From: Ruminococcus turbiniformis
GTDB lineage: Bacteria; Bacillota; Clostridia; Lachnospirales; Lachnospiraceae
Direction: 5' to 3'
DNA: 55,463 nt
Assembly (NCBI RefSeq): GCF_020687545.1
Contig: NZ_JAJEQX010000028.1
Span: 1-55,463 of the forward strand
Below are positions 23,900-32,834 of the stretch, piece by piece. The notes beneath the pieces are model-generated. The model made no database searches. It saw nothing but the letters and a program-made list of their open reading frames with translations, and was not told where the DNA came from. Made by a program: the position numbers and the translations under genes. Position 1 is the first letter of the stretch, and the number at the start of each line of letters is the position of its first letter.

Positions 23900-26800
23900 T
23901 TACCTCCCTCCCGACCGCAAATTCTGTCTTGCCTGTGCCGTCACTACCAGTTCATCCAGAAGCGTCCCGCCTACATACACCGGGATCACAATATTCCCCT
24001 GCGGACCGGAAAATCCCGCCAGGGCTTCCGATACTGCGGAAGAGATCCCGGAGATCAGGTCGGACATATTCCCACCGGATAAAGCGCCATCGGTATAGCC
24101 ATACTCCATCCCATTCACTTTCGGTGAGATCACCATCTCCGAAGCCACATCCCGGACAGCTTTCTCCACCAGGTTCCGGTTCTTCTCAATGCCGCTCGCC
24201 AGCCCCTTCATAAAGTCCGGCATCCAGGTTTCATAATCCGCCAGCGGCCCCTCATCCGGAGCCGAGAAATGCAGGAAAGAACGGATCCGGTCAGCCAGAC
24301 CGGAAACAGTATTGATCACACTCTGGATCATGCTGGAAATCCCGTTGATCAGCCCCTGGATGAAATCTTTTCCCCACTGGAATGCCTGCCCCGGCAGTCC
24401 GGTGATAAACCGGATGGCGGAAGAAAATCCATTGGAAACCACGGAATACAGCCCGGAAAGGGCAGAGCCGATCCCGGAAACCATCCGCTGGAAGGCGGAT
24501 ACTGCCGCTTCACGCAGCGTGGATGCGATATTCACCACCGTGGTCTTAATGCTATTCCAGACAGAAGACGCTGTCTGCTTCATGGCGGACCAGATCTGAG
24601 AGGCGAACTGGGACAGAGCCGAAAGCACCGTCTCCACGCCCTGCTTCAGTCCTGAAGCAGCAGAAGTCACCACCTGCCGGATTCCTGACCAGATCTGGGA
24701 GGCGGCATTTCTGATATTATTCCAGATATTGACCGCATCAGACGCAAGCTGTGAGAAATTCCCTGTCACCAGGTCGATCAGCAGAAGTACCGGTGCAAGA
24801 ATCACATTTTTTAGCAGCTTCCAGGCACCGGCGGCAATGTCGCAGATCCCTGACCAGATCCCTTGCAGGGTATTTTTCGCGTTTTCCCACAAAGAGGTAA
24901 CCGTATCCACTATCAACTGGACAACCGGGTTTTGCAAAATCGTATTCCAGGTATCTGAAAAAAAGGAGGATACCTGTGACCACAAGCCGCTCCACCAGTC
25001 CGGGATGGCAGAAAAAAAGCTGATGAAGGTCTGGAACGCTGCCGGGATGGTCTCCGTAAAAAAGACCACCAGCCCGTTCCATAATTCCATCAGTTTTTGG
25101 GATACTGTTTGCCACAGGTTCCCGAACCATTCCGTAATCGCTCCCCAGTTTTTGACGATAGCGATGATCCCGGCAATGGCCGCCGCCACTCCGGCAATAA
25201 TGCCGATCACGGGAAGCAGGGAGATGTTCAGCGCCCCGAAGGACACCGCCAAAGCCGCGATTACTGGCGTCAATGCAGTAAACGCCACCAGCAAAGCCCC
25301 AAGGATTACCACAAAATTCTGCGCAGGTTCCGGCAGCATGCCGAATACCTCGCTCACTGCCGTAATAATGGCCACCAATGGCGGCAGCACCACGTTGGCC
25401 AGCTCCACAATCTTTTCTCCCAGAGGCACCAGCGCCTGCTGCAGCTTTCTTGTATTAGCTTCCATCTCCTGCATGGGCGTCTGTGTCTGGCTGAACAGAT
25501 TTTCTGCGGATCCGGCTACGTTATCATAAGTCTCTCCCACAGAGGTCAGGGAAGTAATAAATTTCAGGTTTCCATCCTCCGCCATAGTTCCAAATGCCTT
25601 GGCCGCCATGTTCAGGGCTTCCTGCTGGCTGGTGCAGTTTCCGATATCTGCCACAATGGAATCGATTACCTGCTTCTGGGTGGCCTCCCCGTTCTGCCAT
25701 GCAAGGAATAAAGATTGGGTCTTCTGGGAATACAGGTCAATGGAATCCCCGATGGTTCCATCCGCCAGACGGGTGGTCACCTCATTGATCGCGTCATTAA
25801 CCTTGTCCAGGTTGTAAGCACCGCCCTGCAGGCCATTCTGCAGAAGCTGGAAATACTCGGAAGCCGAATACCCTGCCTGCTCAAATTTCCCGGCATATTC
25901 AGACAAGTTATCCCCCAGTTCATTGGTCTTATCCAGGCCGTTCTGGGTACCCCGGACAATATAATCCATGGCCTCCTGGGCGGTCAGGCCATACTGCTTC
26001 ATCAGGGAATTGACACCCCGGAGGGTCTCATTCATGTCAATCCCGTACAGTTCTTCTAAAGTCAGCGCTTGTTTCGTCAGGTTTGTCAGGTCGGTATCTC
26101 CCAGATCACCCAGGTTCTTCTTGACCATAATGACCGCTTCCGCCACCGCATCCATGCTCTGGCCTACACCGGAGCCGTATACGTTTTTCACAATTTCAGC
26201 GCTAGCTTCCGCCGCCTCTCCGGTCTCCCCAAAGTAAGCGTTCACCTTAGAGACAGCAGTCTCTGTCTCCGCATAAGCGGATACCGCCTTATCGCCCACA
26301 TCCTGGATCTTATCCCCGACCACAGACAGCTGGTCAGCAGCCTCCATCAGGGCCGCACCCTTGGTGGCCTGGGCAATCTCCCCGATGTCATCCGCAGCGC
26401 CCTGGGCTGCGTCCCCCACATCCTTCAGATCGTTAATCAGGTTTCGGACAGCCTGCCCGTCATCTACCGTATCCAGGGCGTCTGTCAGCTGCTTAATGTC
26501 TGCCTTCCCGCCAGTGACCGCCTTCCCGATCTTCTCCACAGCTGTTTTCAGCTGATCGGAAGAAGCTGTCCCGTTCCGGATTGCTGTCAACAGGCGGCTC
26601 CCCAGCACATCGGCATAATCTTCCACACTGGAACCCGTAGCCGCAAACAGCTTATTCAACCGCTCCGTATTAGAAGCCAGCCGCTCCTGCTCCGACTGCA
26701 AACCAGACAGATCCGCCTTATATCGGTTCAGCGCACCTCTAGTTTCCTCCACCTCCCGCTGGAAAGCCATGTACTGGTCTTTCCCCAGATCACCACGTTC

Positions 26801-27058
26801 AAAGGCTTTCGTCACATCTTCCTGGGCCTGTTCTAGGGCTTCCAGCTTCTTTTCCGTATCCCCGATGGCCGACTGCAGAAGTTCCTGCTTCTGCGCCAAA
26901 AGGATAGTATTGGACGGATCCAGTTTCAGAAGATTATTCACATCCCGAAGCTGGCTCTGGGTCTTCTTTATGGAATTGTTCACTGCACTCAGCGACTTTT
27001 CCAGTCCGCTGGTATCGCCGCCGATCTCCACTGTAATACCCTTGATCCGGCTTGCCAT
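23900..27058 (-). CDS. Tail tape measure protein
   Basis: A 1052-residue protein that sets tail length and takes part in DNA ejection. The N-terminus (VEIGGDTSGLEKSLSAVNNS, then a coiled coil with DVNNLLKLDPSNTILLAQKQ) and a phage-minor-tail segment around 240-400 (AYAETETAVSKVNAYFGETG, LYGIDMNETLRGVNSL) are typical. Hydrophobic stretches at about 580-640 (FVVILGALLVAFTAL, VIGIIAGVAAAIAGIIAIV) and Trp-rich repeats (ILQNPVVQLIVDTVTSLW, IWSGIRQV, IWSAMKQT, VWNSIKTT) follow. Its RBS is AGGAGG. The preceding 220 bases contain the oppositely oriented AbiF cargo promoter. Confidence 0.95.
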   Translation of the reverse strand: MASRIKGITVEIGGDTSGLEKSLSAVNNSIKKTQSQLRDVNNLLKLDPSNTILLAQKQELLQSAIGDTEKKLEALEQAQEDVTKAFERGDLGKDQYMAFQREVEETRGALNRYKADLSGLQSEQERLASNTERLNKLFAATGSSVEDYADVLGSRLLTAIRNGTASSDQLKTAVEKIGKAVTGGKADIKQLTDALDTVDDGQAVRNLINDLKDVGDAAQGAADDIGEIAQATKGAALMEAADQLSVVGDKIQDVGDKAVSAYAETETAVSKVNAYFGETGEAAEASAEIVKNVYGSGVGQSMDAVAEAVIMVKKNLGDLGDTDLTNLTKQALTLEELYGIDMNETLRGVNSLMKQYGLTAQEAMDYIVRGTQNGLDKTNELGDNLSEYAGKFEQAGYSASEYFQLLQNGLQGGAYNLDKVNDAINEVTTRLADGTIGDSIDLYSQKTQSLFLAWQNGEATQKQVIDSIVADIGNCTSQQEALNMAAKAFGTMAEDGNLKFITSLTSVGETYDNVAGSAENLFSQTQTPMQEMEANTRKLQQALVPLGEKIVELANVVLPPLVAIITAVSEVFGMLPEPAQNFVVILGALLVAFTALTPVIAALAVSFGALNISLLPVIGIIAGVAAAIAGIIAIVKNWGAITEWFGNLWQTVSQKLMELWNGLVVFFTETIPAAFQTFISFFSAIPDWWSGLWSQVSSFFSDTWNTILQNPVVQLIVDTVTSLWENAKNTLQGIWSGICDIAAGAWKLLKNVILAPVLLLIDLVTGNFSQLASDAVNIWNNIRNAASQIWSGIRQVVTSAASGLKQGVETVLSALSQFASQIWSAMKQTASSVWNSIKTTVVNIASTLREAAVSAFQRMVSGIGSALSGLYSVVSNGFSSAIRFITGLPGQAFQWGKDFIQGLINGISSMIQSVINTVSGLADRIRSFLHFSAPDEGPLADYETWMPDFMKGLASGIEKNRNLVEKAVRDVASEMVISPKVNGMEYGYTDGALSGGNMSDLISGISSAVSEALAGFSGPQGNIVIPVYVGGTLLDELVVTAQARQNLRSGGR

Positions 27059-27186
27059 GTGTCATCCACCTCCTGAAAATGAATATAGAAAATACCCGGA
27101 TCACTCCGGGCGGAATCTTTGCATATTTTCTTTTGTCTTCGAATACAATAATCAAAGGACAAAGCCGCCGGATTTGCTAAAAGCCA

Positions 27187-27215
27187 TTGACTTTTGAGTG
27201 GATCCGTGCTAGACT
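27187..27215 (+). promoter_or_regulatory. Promoter of the small RNA upstream of abiF
   Basis: TTGACT (27187-27192), 17-base spacer, TAGACT (27210-27215), close to the sigma-A consensus. Transcription would start near 27222 and run to the terminator at 27263-27289. Confidence 0.65.
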
Positions 27216-27221
27216 CTGTCT

Positions 27222-27289
27222 TAGTGATCAGGTTTCAGATACTCGTGAGGACTGAGACCGGGGGAGGACCTGCGGGCCCTCCTTTTTTT
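27222..27289 (+). ncRNA. Small structured RNA upstream of abiF
   Basis: A transcript of about 68 bases is bounded by the promoter at 27187 and an intrinsic terminator: GGAGG (27263-27267) and CCTCC (27278-27282) followed by seven T. Before it lies a stem of GGTTTCAG (27231-27238) with CTGAGACC (27252-27259), one G-T pair. The gap 27116-27317 has no protein gene. A conserved non-coding RNA in front of abiF genes has been described (abiF RNA motif, from memory); position and size fit it, but I could not compare with the covariance model. Confidence 0.7.
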
Positions 27290-27317
27290 ATTCTGATAAC
27301 AGGAAGAGGGGAAATCT

Positions 27318-28253
27318 TTGTCAAAACCGTTTCTTACATACGACCAGCAGCTTGATAAACTGCAGAACGAAAAAAAACTTCAAATTCATGACCGGGCAGC
27401 TGCAAAAGAAATCCTAAAAAATATCGGATATTTTTCCTTGATCGGAGGATACAAAACACCGTTCATCAATCCCATGACCCGTATTTACCAGAACAATACT
27501 TCTTTTGAGGATATCTATGCCCTGTACCAGTTTGATCTTTCCCTGCGTGAACTTGTTTTCAAATATTTGTGTGAAATAGAATGTAAAATCCGGCAGCTTG
27601 TTTCCTACCATTTTTGCAGTCTCCATGGCGAACAGCAGACCGCATACCTCACTCCTGGGAATTATAATCATACAAAAAAGAATGCTGCTGATATCACCCG
27701 CCTGGTCCAGATCTTATCCTACCAGGCAAATAAAAATACGGAACATAATTATGTTGTCCACCAACGGAAGGTTTACCATAACGTTCCTCTATGGGTGCTG
27801 ACCAACACCCTGACTTACGGACAGATTTCCAGGTTTTACGCCTTGCTCCCCTTCCAACTGCAAAGCGGTATCAGCAAAGATTTTCCAGGCGTAAATGAAA
27901 AGAACCTGGAACGTTACCTGAAAATCCTTACCCTGTTCCGGAACGTATGCGCACATAACGAGCGGCTTTATTCTTTCCGGACCCAGATTGATTTTCCAGA
28001 TACAATTCTTCATCAGAAACTGAATATACCAAAAAAAGGGAATCAGTATCTTTCCGGAAAACGGGATCTGTTCGGTCTGGTCATCGCTTTCCGTTACCTG
28101 CTCCCCAAACAGGACTTTCTGGAATTTAAACACGCATTAATCAGTATTATCAATAAGTACATAAAAAACAGCGGGCAGATCAGCGAATCTTCCCTTTTGG
28201 ATATAATGGGATTCCCTGCAAACTGGAAAGATATTACCCGCTACCGCATTTAA
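27318..28253 (+). CDS. abiF: Abi-family protein, AbiF/AbiD type, with HEPN motif
   Basis: A 311-residue abortive-infection protein (Abi_2 type). It begins LTYDQQLDKLQNEKKLQIHD and DRAAAKEILKNIGYFSLIGG and carries LYQFDLSLRELVFKYL, typical of the family, and a C-terminal RNVCAHNERL, the R-x4-H RNase signature of HEPN domains. The start is TTG at 27318, after an AGGAAGAGGGG site. It is plus-strand cargo between the tail chaperone and tape measure genes, with its own RNA-coded promoter region. The role is probably phage exclusion, with the small RNA as its controller. Confidence 0.85.
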   Translation: MSKPFLTYDQQLDKLQNEKKLQIHDRAAAKEILKNIGYFSLIGGYKTPFINPMTRIYQNNTSFEDIYALYQFDLSLRELVFKYLCEIECKIRQLVSYHFCSLHGEQQTAYLTPGNYNHTKKNAADITRLVQILSYQANKNTEHNYVVHQRKVYHNVPLWVLTNTLTYGQISRFYALLPFQLQSGISKDFPGVNEKNLERYLKILTLFRNVCAHNERLYSFRTQIDFPDTILHQKLNIPKKGNQYLSGKRDLFGLVIAFRYLLPKQDFLEFKHALISIINKYIKNSGQISESSLLDIMGFPANWKDITRYRI

Positions 28254-28280
28254 AACGGCCTCACGATCCAGTAAAAGCAC

Positions 28281-28445
28281 TCAAAACCTGTCAAAATCCT
28301 CCTGCGTGGCAACCACCGCATATTTATGCTCATCGTTCCGGCTTTCTACATACATATCATTCACCATCCCGATAGTCAGAAGATCCAGATCCCTGATGGA
28401 CAGTCCCAGCTGCACGCACCGCAGGAGGAACAGAGGCGTTGTCAT
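28281..28445 (-). CDS. Second part of the tail assembly chaperone, made by -1 frameshift
   Basis: A 54-codon frame reading TTPLFLLRCVQLGLSIRDLD and on to EDFDRF, lying in the -1 frame of the chaperone gene. The chaperone frame contains eight consecutive A (28474-28467) followed by C: A-AAA-AAC is a classic slippery heptamer (28472-28466). After a -1 shift the frame stays open through LRPTDRE into this segment. An ATG also overlaps the chaperone stop (ATGA). Similar gpG-gpGT frameshifts are conserved in long-tailed phages. Confidence 0.8.
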   Translation of the reverse strand: MTTPLFLLRCVQLGLSIRDLDLLTIGMVNDMYVESRNDEHKYAVVATQEDFDRF

Positions 28446-28819
28446 TTCCCGGTCAGTCGGGCGAAGTTTTTTTTAGCCTGCACATCCGTCTGGGTGTTCA
28501 GCCCCCACAGTTCAATGATCTGGGGCAGTACCTGATAGATGGAAAAGGTGTTGAACCCATCCAGCCATTCCTCCGGTGTATCCGGGATGGACGGGTCGGC
28601 GTGCTTCGCCATCACATAGGCAATGTTCTCAAACATTTCCAAAGAGAACAGATCCAGGTTGGAATTCTCCGGGTCATTCTTATCGATCCCTTTTTCCAGA
28701 TCCCGCAGGTCTTTATAAATATCCCGGTGGAACCGCATCCGGTAGATCCGAGGGATAGCGGCAGAGGCCTTAAAAGGGACCTCTTGCCCGTCAATCGTGA
28801 TATTCTGTTTCATGCTCAT
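28442..28819 (-). CDS. Tail assembly chaperone (gpG-like)
   Basis: A 125-residue protein encoded between the major tail protein and the tape measure, the usual place of the chaperone that coats the tape measure during tail assembly. Segments include VPFKASAAIPRIYRMRFHRD, a short acidic part and the ending ARLTGK. The start overlaps the tail protein stop by 4 bases; the GGAGGG site supports 28819. A frameshift site near its end produces the longer fusion. Confidence 0.8.
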   Translation of the reverse strand: MSMKQNITIDGQEVPFKASAAIPRIYRMRFHRDIYKDLRDLEKGIDKNDPENSNLDLFSLEMFENIAYVMAKHADPSIPDTPEEWLDGFNTFSIYQVLPQIIELWGLNTQTDVQAKKNFARLTGK

Positions 28820-29454
28820 AAGGTCTGCCCTCCTGTCTCATCATCTGTCCCCTGCTGGCCGGACTGCTGCGTCCCGGAGGTATCCGGCGTCACCTCCGGC
28901 AGATACACCGCTGTATACCAACCCGTATAAACCGTATCCGTGGTGCTGTCCCCGGTACGGGCCTTCACGTACCCATTAGCCAGAGGCGCTGCCGTGATAG
29001 CCAGCGTTTCCGTCTGTACCTCAATCTCCTCCTCATTGGTTGTGGACTCGATGTTTGGCCTGGCCGCCGAACAGTTATACAGCACATGGCGGATCTTCTT
29101 CACATCCCCGTCAAACTCAAAGAGCAGGGCAAAGTTCGCCGTCTCCACATTGGCGCTCTCCACCAGCACACTGTTGTCATCCAGGGATTCTTTCAGCACA
29201 TCTGTCCGGAAACTCTCCGGCACCATGGCCAGTTCCAGATCCCCCTCATAACCCATGTTATTGGAGATCGTATAATAGGCATACCCATCCGCATAAAAGT
29301 TGGACGGCTCGCCGTTTGGCTCCAGGGACAGGGATACTGCGCCCGGCATAGCCACCGGCGTCCCAAAGGTCACCTCTCCGTCATCGTCCACCGTAATCAG
29401 TGCGTAATGCACGTTGCAAATATTAAATTTGACTTTATTTTTCTTCGTAGACAT
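28816..29454 (-). CDS. Major tail protein
   Basis: A 212-residue protein forming the tail tube. The fold-typical parts are NICNVHYALITVDDDGEVTF, FYADGYAYYTISNNMGYEGD and TANFALLFEFDGDVKKIRHV, as in phi13-type tail proteins of Firmicutes. The C-terminal 25 residues are low complexity (Thr, Gln, Gly). RBS GGAGG lies 7 bases before the ATG. Confidence 0.85.
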   Translation of the reverse strand: MSTKKNKVKFNICNVHYALITVDDDGEVTFGTPVAMPGAVSLSLEPNGEPSNFYADGYAYYTISNNMGYEGDLELAMVPESFRTDVLKESLDDNSVLVESANVETANFALLFEFDGDVKKIRHVLYNCSAARPNIESTTNEEEIEVQTETLAITAAPLANGYVKARTGDSTTDTVYTGWYTAVYLPEVTPDTSGTQQSGQQGTDDETGGQTL

Positions 29455-29818
29455 TTCCAGCCTCCTTCATTTCATTCCCGGTTTTCCCAGCACTATCTCC
29501 CTCTGTCGGCATTTCAAAAGCGTACAGAACTTCATACAGCTTCTCGCTGTCAATCCAGGTTTCCGACTTGTTATAAAAAATCCCCGCTGCGTCCAGAACA
29601 TCTTCCACGTTCTGCTCCGCTTCAGGGTCTTTAAAATCCGTATATAGTTCCAGCCGGACTTCCGTAAACTTGTGATATACCTTCCCGTCTGCGGAAAAGT
29701 TATCGCTCCCCGGAAGCAGATAACAGAGGAAAGGCGGATCCGGCGCTTCCCCTTCTGCAAAGTGATCATAAGCATAAGGAACTCCTATATTGTTTAAAAT
29801 TGATAGCAACCTATCCAT
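29435..29818 (-). CDS. Tail completion / minor structural protein
   Basis: A 127-residue protein in the position of the tail terminator between the gp10-like protein and the major tail protein. Segments are DRLLSILNNIGVPYAYDHFA, FLCYLLPGSDNFSADGKVYH and a C-terminal DSEKLYEVLYAFEMPTEGDS. The ATG at 29818 follows AAAGGAGTCTTAGGG and overlaps the gp10-like stop. A longer frame upstream lies inside that gene and is rejected. Confidence 0.75.
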   Translation of the reverse strand: MDRLLSILNNIGVPYAYDHFAEGEAPDPPFLCYLLPGSDNFSADGKVYHKFTEVRLELYTDFKDPEAEQNVEDVLDAAGIFYNKSETWIDSEKLYEVLYAFEMPTEGDSAGKTGNEMKEAGNVYEEK

Positions 29819-30194
29819 CCCTAAGACTCCTTTCAATCTCTTCCTCCAACTGCTGGATTCCCTTTTCTTCTGCCGGAGCAATATGGCTCTTTCCAGCGAC
29901 CCGGCCTCCATTTCGTTTGGCATGGCCAAATTCCAGCAAATGGGCCAGGTAGTAACGATTCCGGGAATACACCGTCATCGTTATACTGTTGGAAGTCTCT
30001 TTCGATTTCTTCACCGCCCAGCTTTTCGCATAATCCCCGGTATCCTTCGGGGCATTGGCACGAATCTCTTTCTTTACTGTCTCCCCGGCGTCTTTTACTG
30101 CCTGTTTCACATTATCTGCAGCCAGATCCGCATATTCCTCCAAAGTCTCCATAATAGCGTCTGCCAGCTCCACGATCTGTACATTTTGTCCCAT
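29811..30194 (-). CDS. HK97 gp10-like head-tail protein
   Basis: A 127-residue protein with the gp10 pattern: an N-terminal helix (VQIVELADAIMETLEEYADL), KAPKDTGDYAKSW-type turn (ANAPKDTGDYAKSW), a YYLAHLLEFGHAKRNGGRV strand and an HIAPAEEKG end. It acts in connecting head and tail. Starts 3 bases after the head closure gene stop. Confidence 0.88.
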   Translation of the reverse strand: MGQNVQIVELADAIMETLEEYADLAADNVKQAVKDAGETVKKEIRANAPKDTGDYAKSWAVKKSKETSNSITMTVYSRNRYYLAHLLEFGHAKRNGGRVAGKSHIAPAEEKGIQQLEEEIERSLRDG

Positions 30195-30196
30195 GT

Positions 30197-30529
30197 TTAC
30201 CGCCTCGCTTTCTCACACCGGAACTTCAGCGCTTTCTTTCTATAGTTCATGTGATCCACGGCCACGATGTTGTAGATCTCCCCGCCAAACAGGATACGGA
30301 AACCGTCCGCCGTCACCTCCGCCGCCCGTTTGCAAAAGCGGATGGTAAACGCAATGTCAGAATCCACAACCGTCAATCCGGCGGCGGCCTTTTCATTCCC
30401 GCCCTCACCACTGACTGTGGCGTGGCAGGTATAATAATCCTCCCAGACATTCCTGCGGTTTCCGATATCGTCCGCAACTACGGAGTTTTTCTGGAAGGTC
30501 ACTTTTACATTCAGAAGGGAAATCTCCAT
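30197..30529 (-). CDS. Phage head closure protein
   Basis: A 110-residue beta-rich protein of the head-tail joining family (SPP1 gp16-like): MEISLLNVKVTFQKN, VWEDYYTCHATVSGEG, RILFGGEIYNIVAVDHMNYR. It closes the connector after packaging. The ATG overlaps the connector gene stop and follows AGGAGGAGTTCTG. Confidence 0.85.
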   Translation of the reverse strand: MEISLLNVKVTFQKNSVVADDIGNRRNVWEDYYTCHATVSGEGGNEKAAAGLTVVDSDIAFTIRFCKRAAEVTADGFRILFGGEIYNIVAVDHMNYRKKALKFRCEKARR

Positions 30530-30804
30530 CAGAACTCCTCCTTCCGGCCTCCAAAGAGCAGGGAGCGCAGCGTCAGGGTCAGGGCATGGTGGTCAGCTTC
30601 CTCCCGGTGTTCATACAGATAAGCCACGGTATACATCACTGCCGGTTTTCCATTTTCCACTTCCTGCAGACCGCTTTCCTCGTCTATGCGCAGGATATCC
30701 ATGCACATCCGCTCCGCTGACGCCAAAAGCGTGATGATCAGCCCATCGTCTTCATCATCATCCACCCGGAGGTAATTCTTCATTTCTTCCAGTGTCACCA
30801 GCAT
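30529..30804 (-). CDS. Head-tail connector protein (gp6-like)
   Basis: A 91-residue helical protein with the pattern of phage connectors: LVTLEEMKNYLRVDDDEDDG, LITLLASAERMC, YTVAYLYEHREEADH, LRSLLFGGRKEEF. The ATG at 30804 follows GGAGGGCAATGG; a longer upstream frame is not supported. It lies directly after the capsid gene. Confidence 0.85.
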   Translation of the reverse strand: MLVTLEEMKNYLRVDDDEDDGLIITLLASAERMCMDILRIDEESGLQEVENGKPAVMYTVAYLYEHREEADHHALTLTLRSLLFGGRKEEF

Positions 30805-30875
30805 CCCATTGCCCTCCTTCACTATCGGCAGTGCCTCTGTAACTAAAGGCACCGCCTTTTTCTCACATCAATCCA

Positions 30876-32081
30876 TCAGGCGCTGGCCTTCTGCGCCAGT
30901 ACCTTCACTGCCTCGGAAAGCACCAGCTTGCCGTCCACCCTCTGAGAACCAAGGAATCCCACCTGGCCGTTGGCGGCATACAGTTCATTCAGCCGCTTAA
31001 AGGAACGCCCCTGCCGGTCTGCGATCCAGTAATAGCTGAAATCACCGAAGGCAATGGTCTTTGCCCCCGCCGCAATCACCGGCATGTAGGCGGAGGTCTT
31101 CACCGGCCTGCCAAGGAGGGTATCCGGCGTACCGGCCACAAGGGAAGGCTGCCACAGATACTGTCCGGTAGAATCCTTCAGTTTCCGAACGGCCTTGATC
31201 GTAGAATCGTTCAGCACCCACACTGCCTTCTTCCGGTACGGAGATTTCAGGGAATAGAACAGATCCATCAGTTCATCTGCTGTCGCCGCCGTGGAAGATG
31301 CAGCGGTCACCCCGGTCTCTGCACCACCGGTAGCCGCAAGGACACCCAAAGGCTTCCCGGAACCGTCTCCGGTAAAAAACGCTTCTTCCTCTTTCGCCCC
31401 GATCCGGCGGGCAAATTCCTTTGCGATATAAGATTCCAGGTCAAAGACGCTGTCATTGAGAAGTTCCTCGGACACCTTAATCATGGTACCCACCTTATAA
31501 GCTCCGATGGATACCTGGCCGAAGGAATCATCGCTCTCCGTATAGGCCCCTTCCTCATCGATCCAGGACGCTGTTCCCTTTGTTGCCACCACCGGGATCT
31601 TCCGATCCCCGCTGGAAGTGCGGATCACGTTTGCCAGCTGGCGGAACACGTTTTCCTCTTCCAGAGCTTCCACCAGGGTACGCTCATACTCATCCGGCAC
31701 CAGGTTACCACCCTCGGAATCCGTCCCTTCCTCCAGAGCGTTGACCACACTGGGAAGCGGCACTTTTGAACGCATGGCATTCCAGAAGTTGGCCTTATAC
31801 TCCTCCGAAGCACGCCCGGTCTTTTCCTTTCCCGCGCCGCCGGATGCCGGACGTCCGGTCAGGGGCTGATTCACCGGCTGGGACAGTTCCCGTTCAAAGG
31901 CTTCCTGCCGCTCCAGCCTGGCGATTTCTTTCCCCAGATCCGTAATTTCCTGTTCCATACGGGTGTAGGCAGCGTCATCCTCAGCAGACAGCACACCTTT
32001 TTCATTCCTGTGGGAATCCAGGAAAGCCTTCGCTGCCTCCCATGCCTTCGCCCTCTTTTCTCTCAATTCTAAAATCGTCAT
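30876..32081 (-). CDS. Major capsid protein, HK97 family
   Basis: A 401-residue capsid protein with an N-terminal scaffold-like coiled coil (1-90: LRKRAKAWEAAKAF-like and a run of Glu and Lys, ARLERQEAFERELSQ), expected to be removed by the protease encoded upstream, and an HK97 body (LEEENVFRQLANVIRTSSGD, EDLESYIAKEFA-like LESYIAKEFARRIGAKEEEA, FFTGDGSGKPLGVL, GRSFKRLNELYAANG). The start at 32081 fits AGGAGG with 8 bases; an ATG at 32087 is too close to it. Confidence 0.93.
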   Translation of the reverse strand: MTILELREKRAKAWEAAKAFLDSHRNEKGVLSAEDDAAYTRMEQEITDLGKEIARLERQEAFERELSQPVNQPLTGRPASGGAGKEKTGRASEEYKANFWNAMRSKVPLPSVVNALEEGTDSEGGNLVPDEYERTLVEALEEENVFRQLANVIRTSSGDRKIPVVATKGTASWIDEEGAYTESDDSFGQVSIGAYKVGTMIKVSEELLNDSVFDLESYIAKEFARRIGAKEEEAFFTGDGSGKPLGVLAATGGAETGVTAASSTAATADELMDLFYSLKSPYRKKAVWVLNDSTIKAVRKLKDSTGQYLWQPSLVAGTPDTLLGRPVKTSAYMPVIAAGAKTIAFGDFSYYWIADRQGRSFKRLNELYAANGQVGFLGSQRVDGKLVLSEAVKVLAQKASA

Positions 32082-32093
32082 CGTCATGTCCTC

Positions 32094-32834
32094 CTAATTT
32101 TTCAATAAATTAAGCCGCTCGTAGAGACTGTCTACGCTGCGGCCTGCAGGTTCGGTTTTCAGTTTTGTCATGCATTTCGCCGCGATCTTGTCCATCAGGG
32201 AATTGACTACAGCGGCTTTGGAATACAGCATGGACATTGCCATCGGTTCCACATCCTCCGTCAGTTCTGCCCTGGCAAGAATCCCATCGGCAAACCCCAG
32301 TTCCACTGCTTTCCCGGCATCCATCCAGGTTTCCGCGTCCATCATGTGGGATAACTTTGTCCGGGACAGGCCGGTCTTGATCTCATAGGCGTTGATGATG
32401 GAATTCTTCACGCTTTCCAGCATCTCAATGGCCTTCTGCATTTCTCCGGAATCCCCCCAGGCGATCGTTGCCGGGTTATGGATCATCAGCATGCCTACCG
32501 GCGAGATCAGCACCTTTGTGCCTGCCATGGCGATCACCGAAGCGGCACTGGCCGCGATCCCATCGATTTTAACGGTCACATTTCCGGGATAATCCATCAG
32601 CATGTTATAGATCTGCGCTGCGGCCACACAGTCACCACCGGGGCTGTTGATCCAGACCGTAATATCTCCATTTCCTGCCATTAATTCCTCTTTAAAAAGA
32701 GCCGGTGTGACTTCATCGTCATACCAGCTCTCCTCCGCAATCGTCCCATTCAGGAACAGCACTCTCTCAACCCTTTCTTCGCCGGAATCCTGATCCCGGA
32801 TCTTCCTACTTTTCCAGTTCCAAAATTTTTTCAT
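32094..32834 (-). CDS. ClpP-type prohead protease
   Basis: A 246-residue head maturation protease of the ClpP family: WINSPGGDCVAAAQIYNMLM (oxyanion loop), IAASAASVIAMAGTKV (nucleophile Ser region), GMLMIHNPATIAWGDS (catalytic His). It trims the capsid protein during head assembly. It overlaps the portal gene by 4 bases and is followed by the capsid gene. Confidence 0.92.
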   Translation of the reverse strand: MKKFWNWKSRKIRDQDSGEERVERVLFLNGTIAEESWYDDEVTPALFKEELMAGNGDITVWINSPGGDCVAAAQIYNMLMDYPGNVTVKIDGIAASAASVIAMAGTKVLISPVGMLMIHNPATIAWGDSGEMQKAIEMLESVKNSIINAYEIKTGLSRTKLSHMMDAETWMDAGKAVELGFADGILARAELTEDVEPMAMSMLYSKAAVVNSLMDKIAAKCMTKLKTEPAGRSVDSLYERLNLLKN

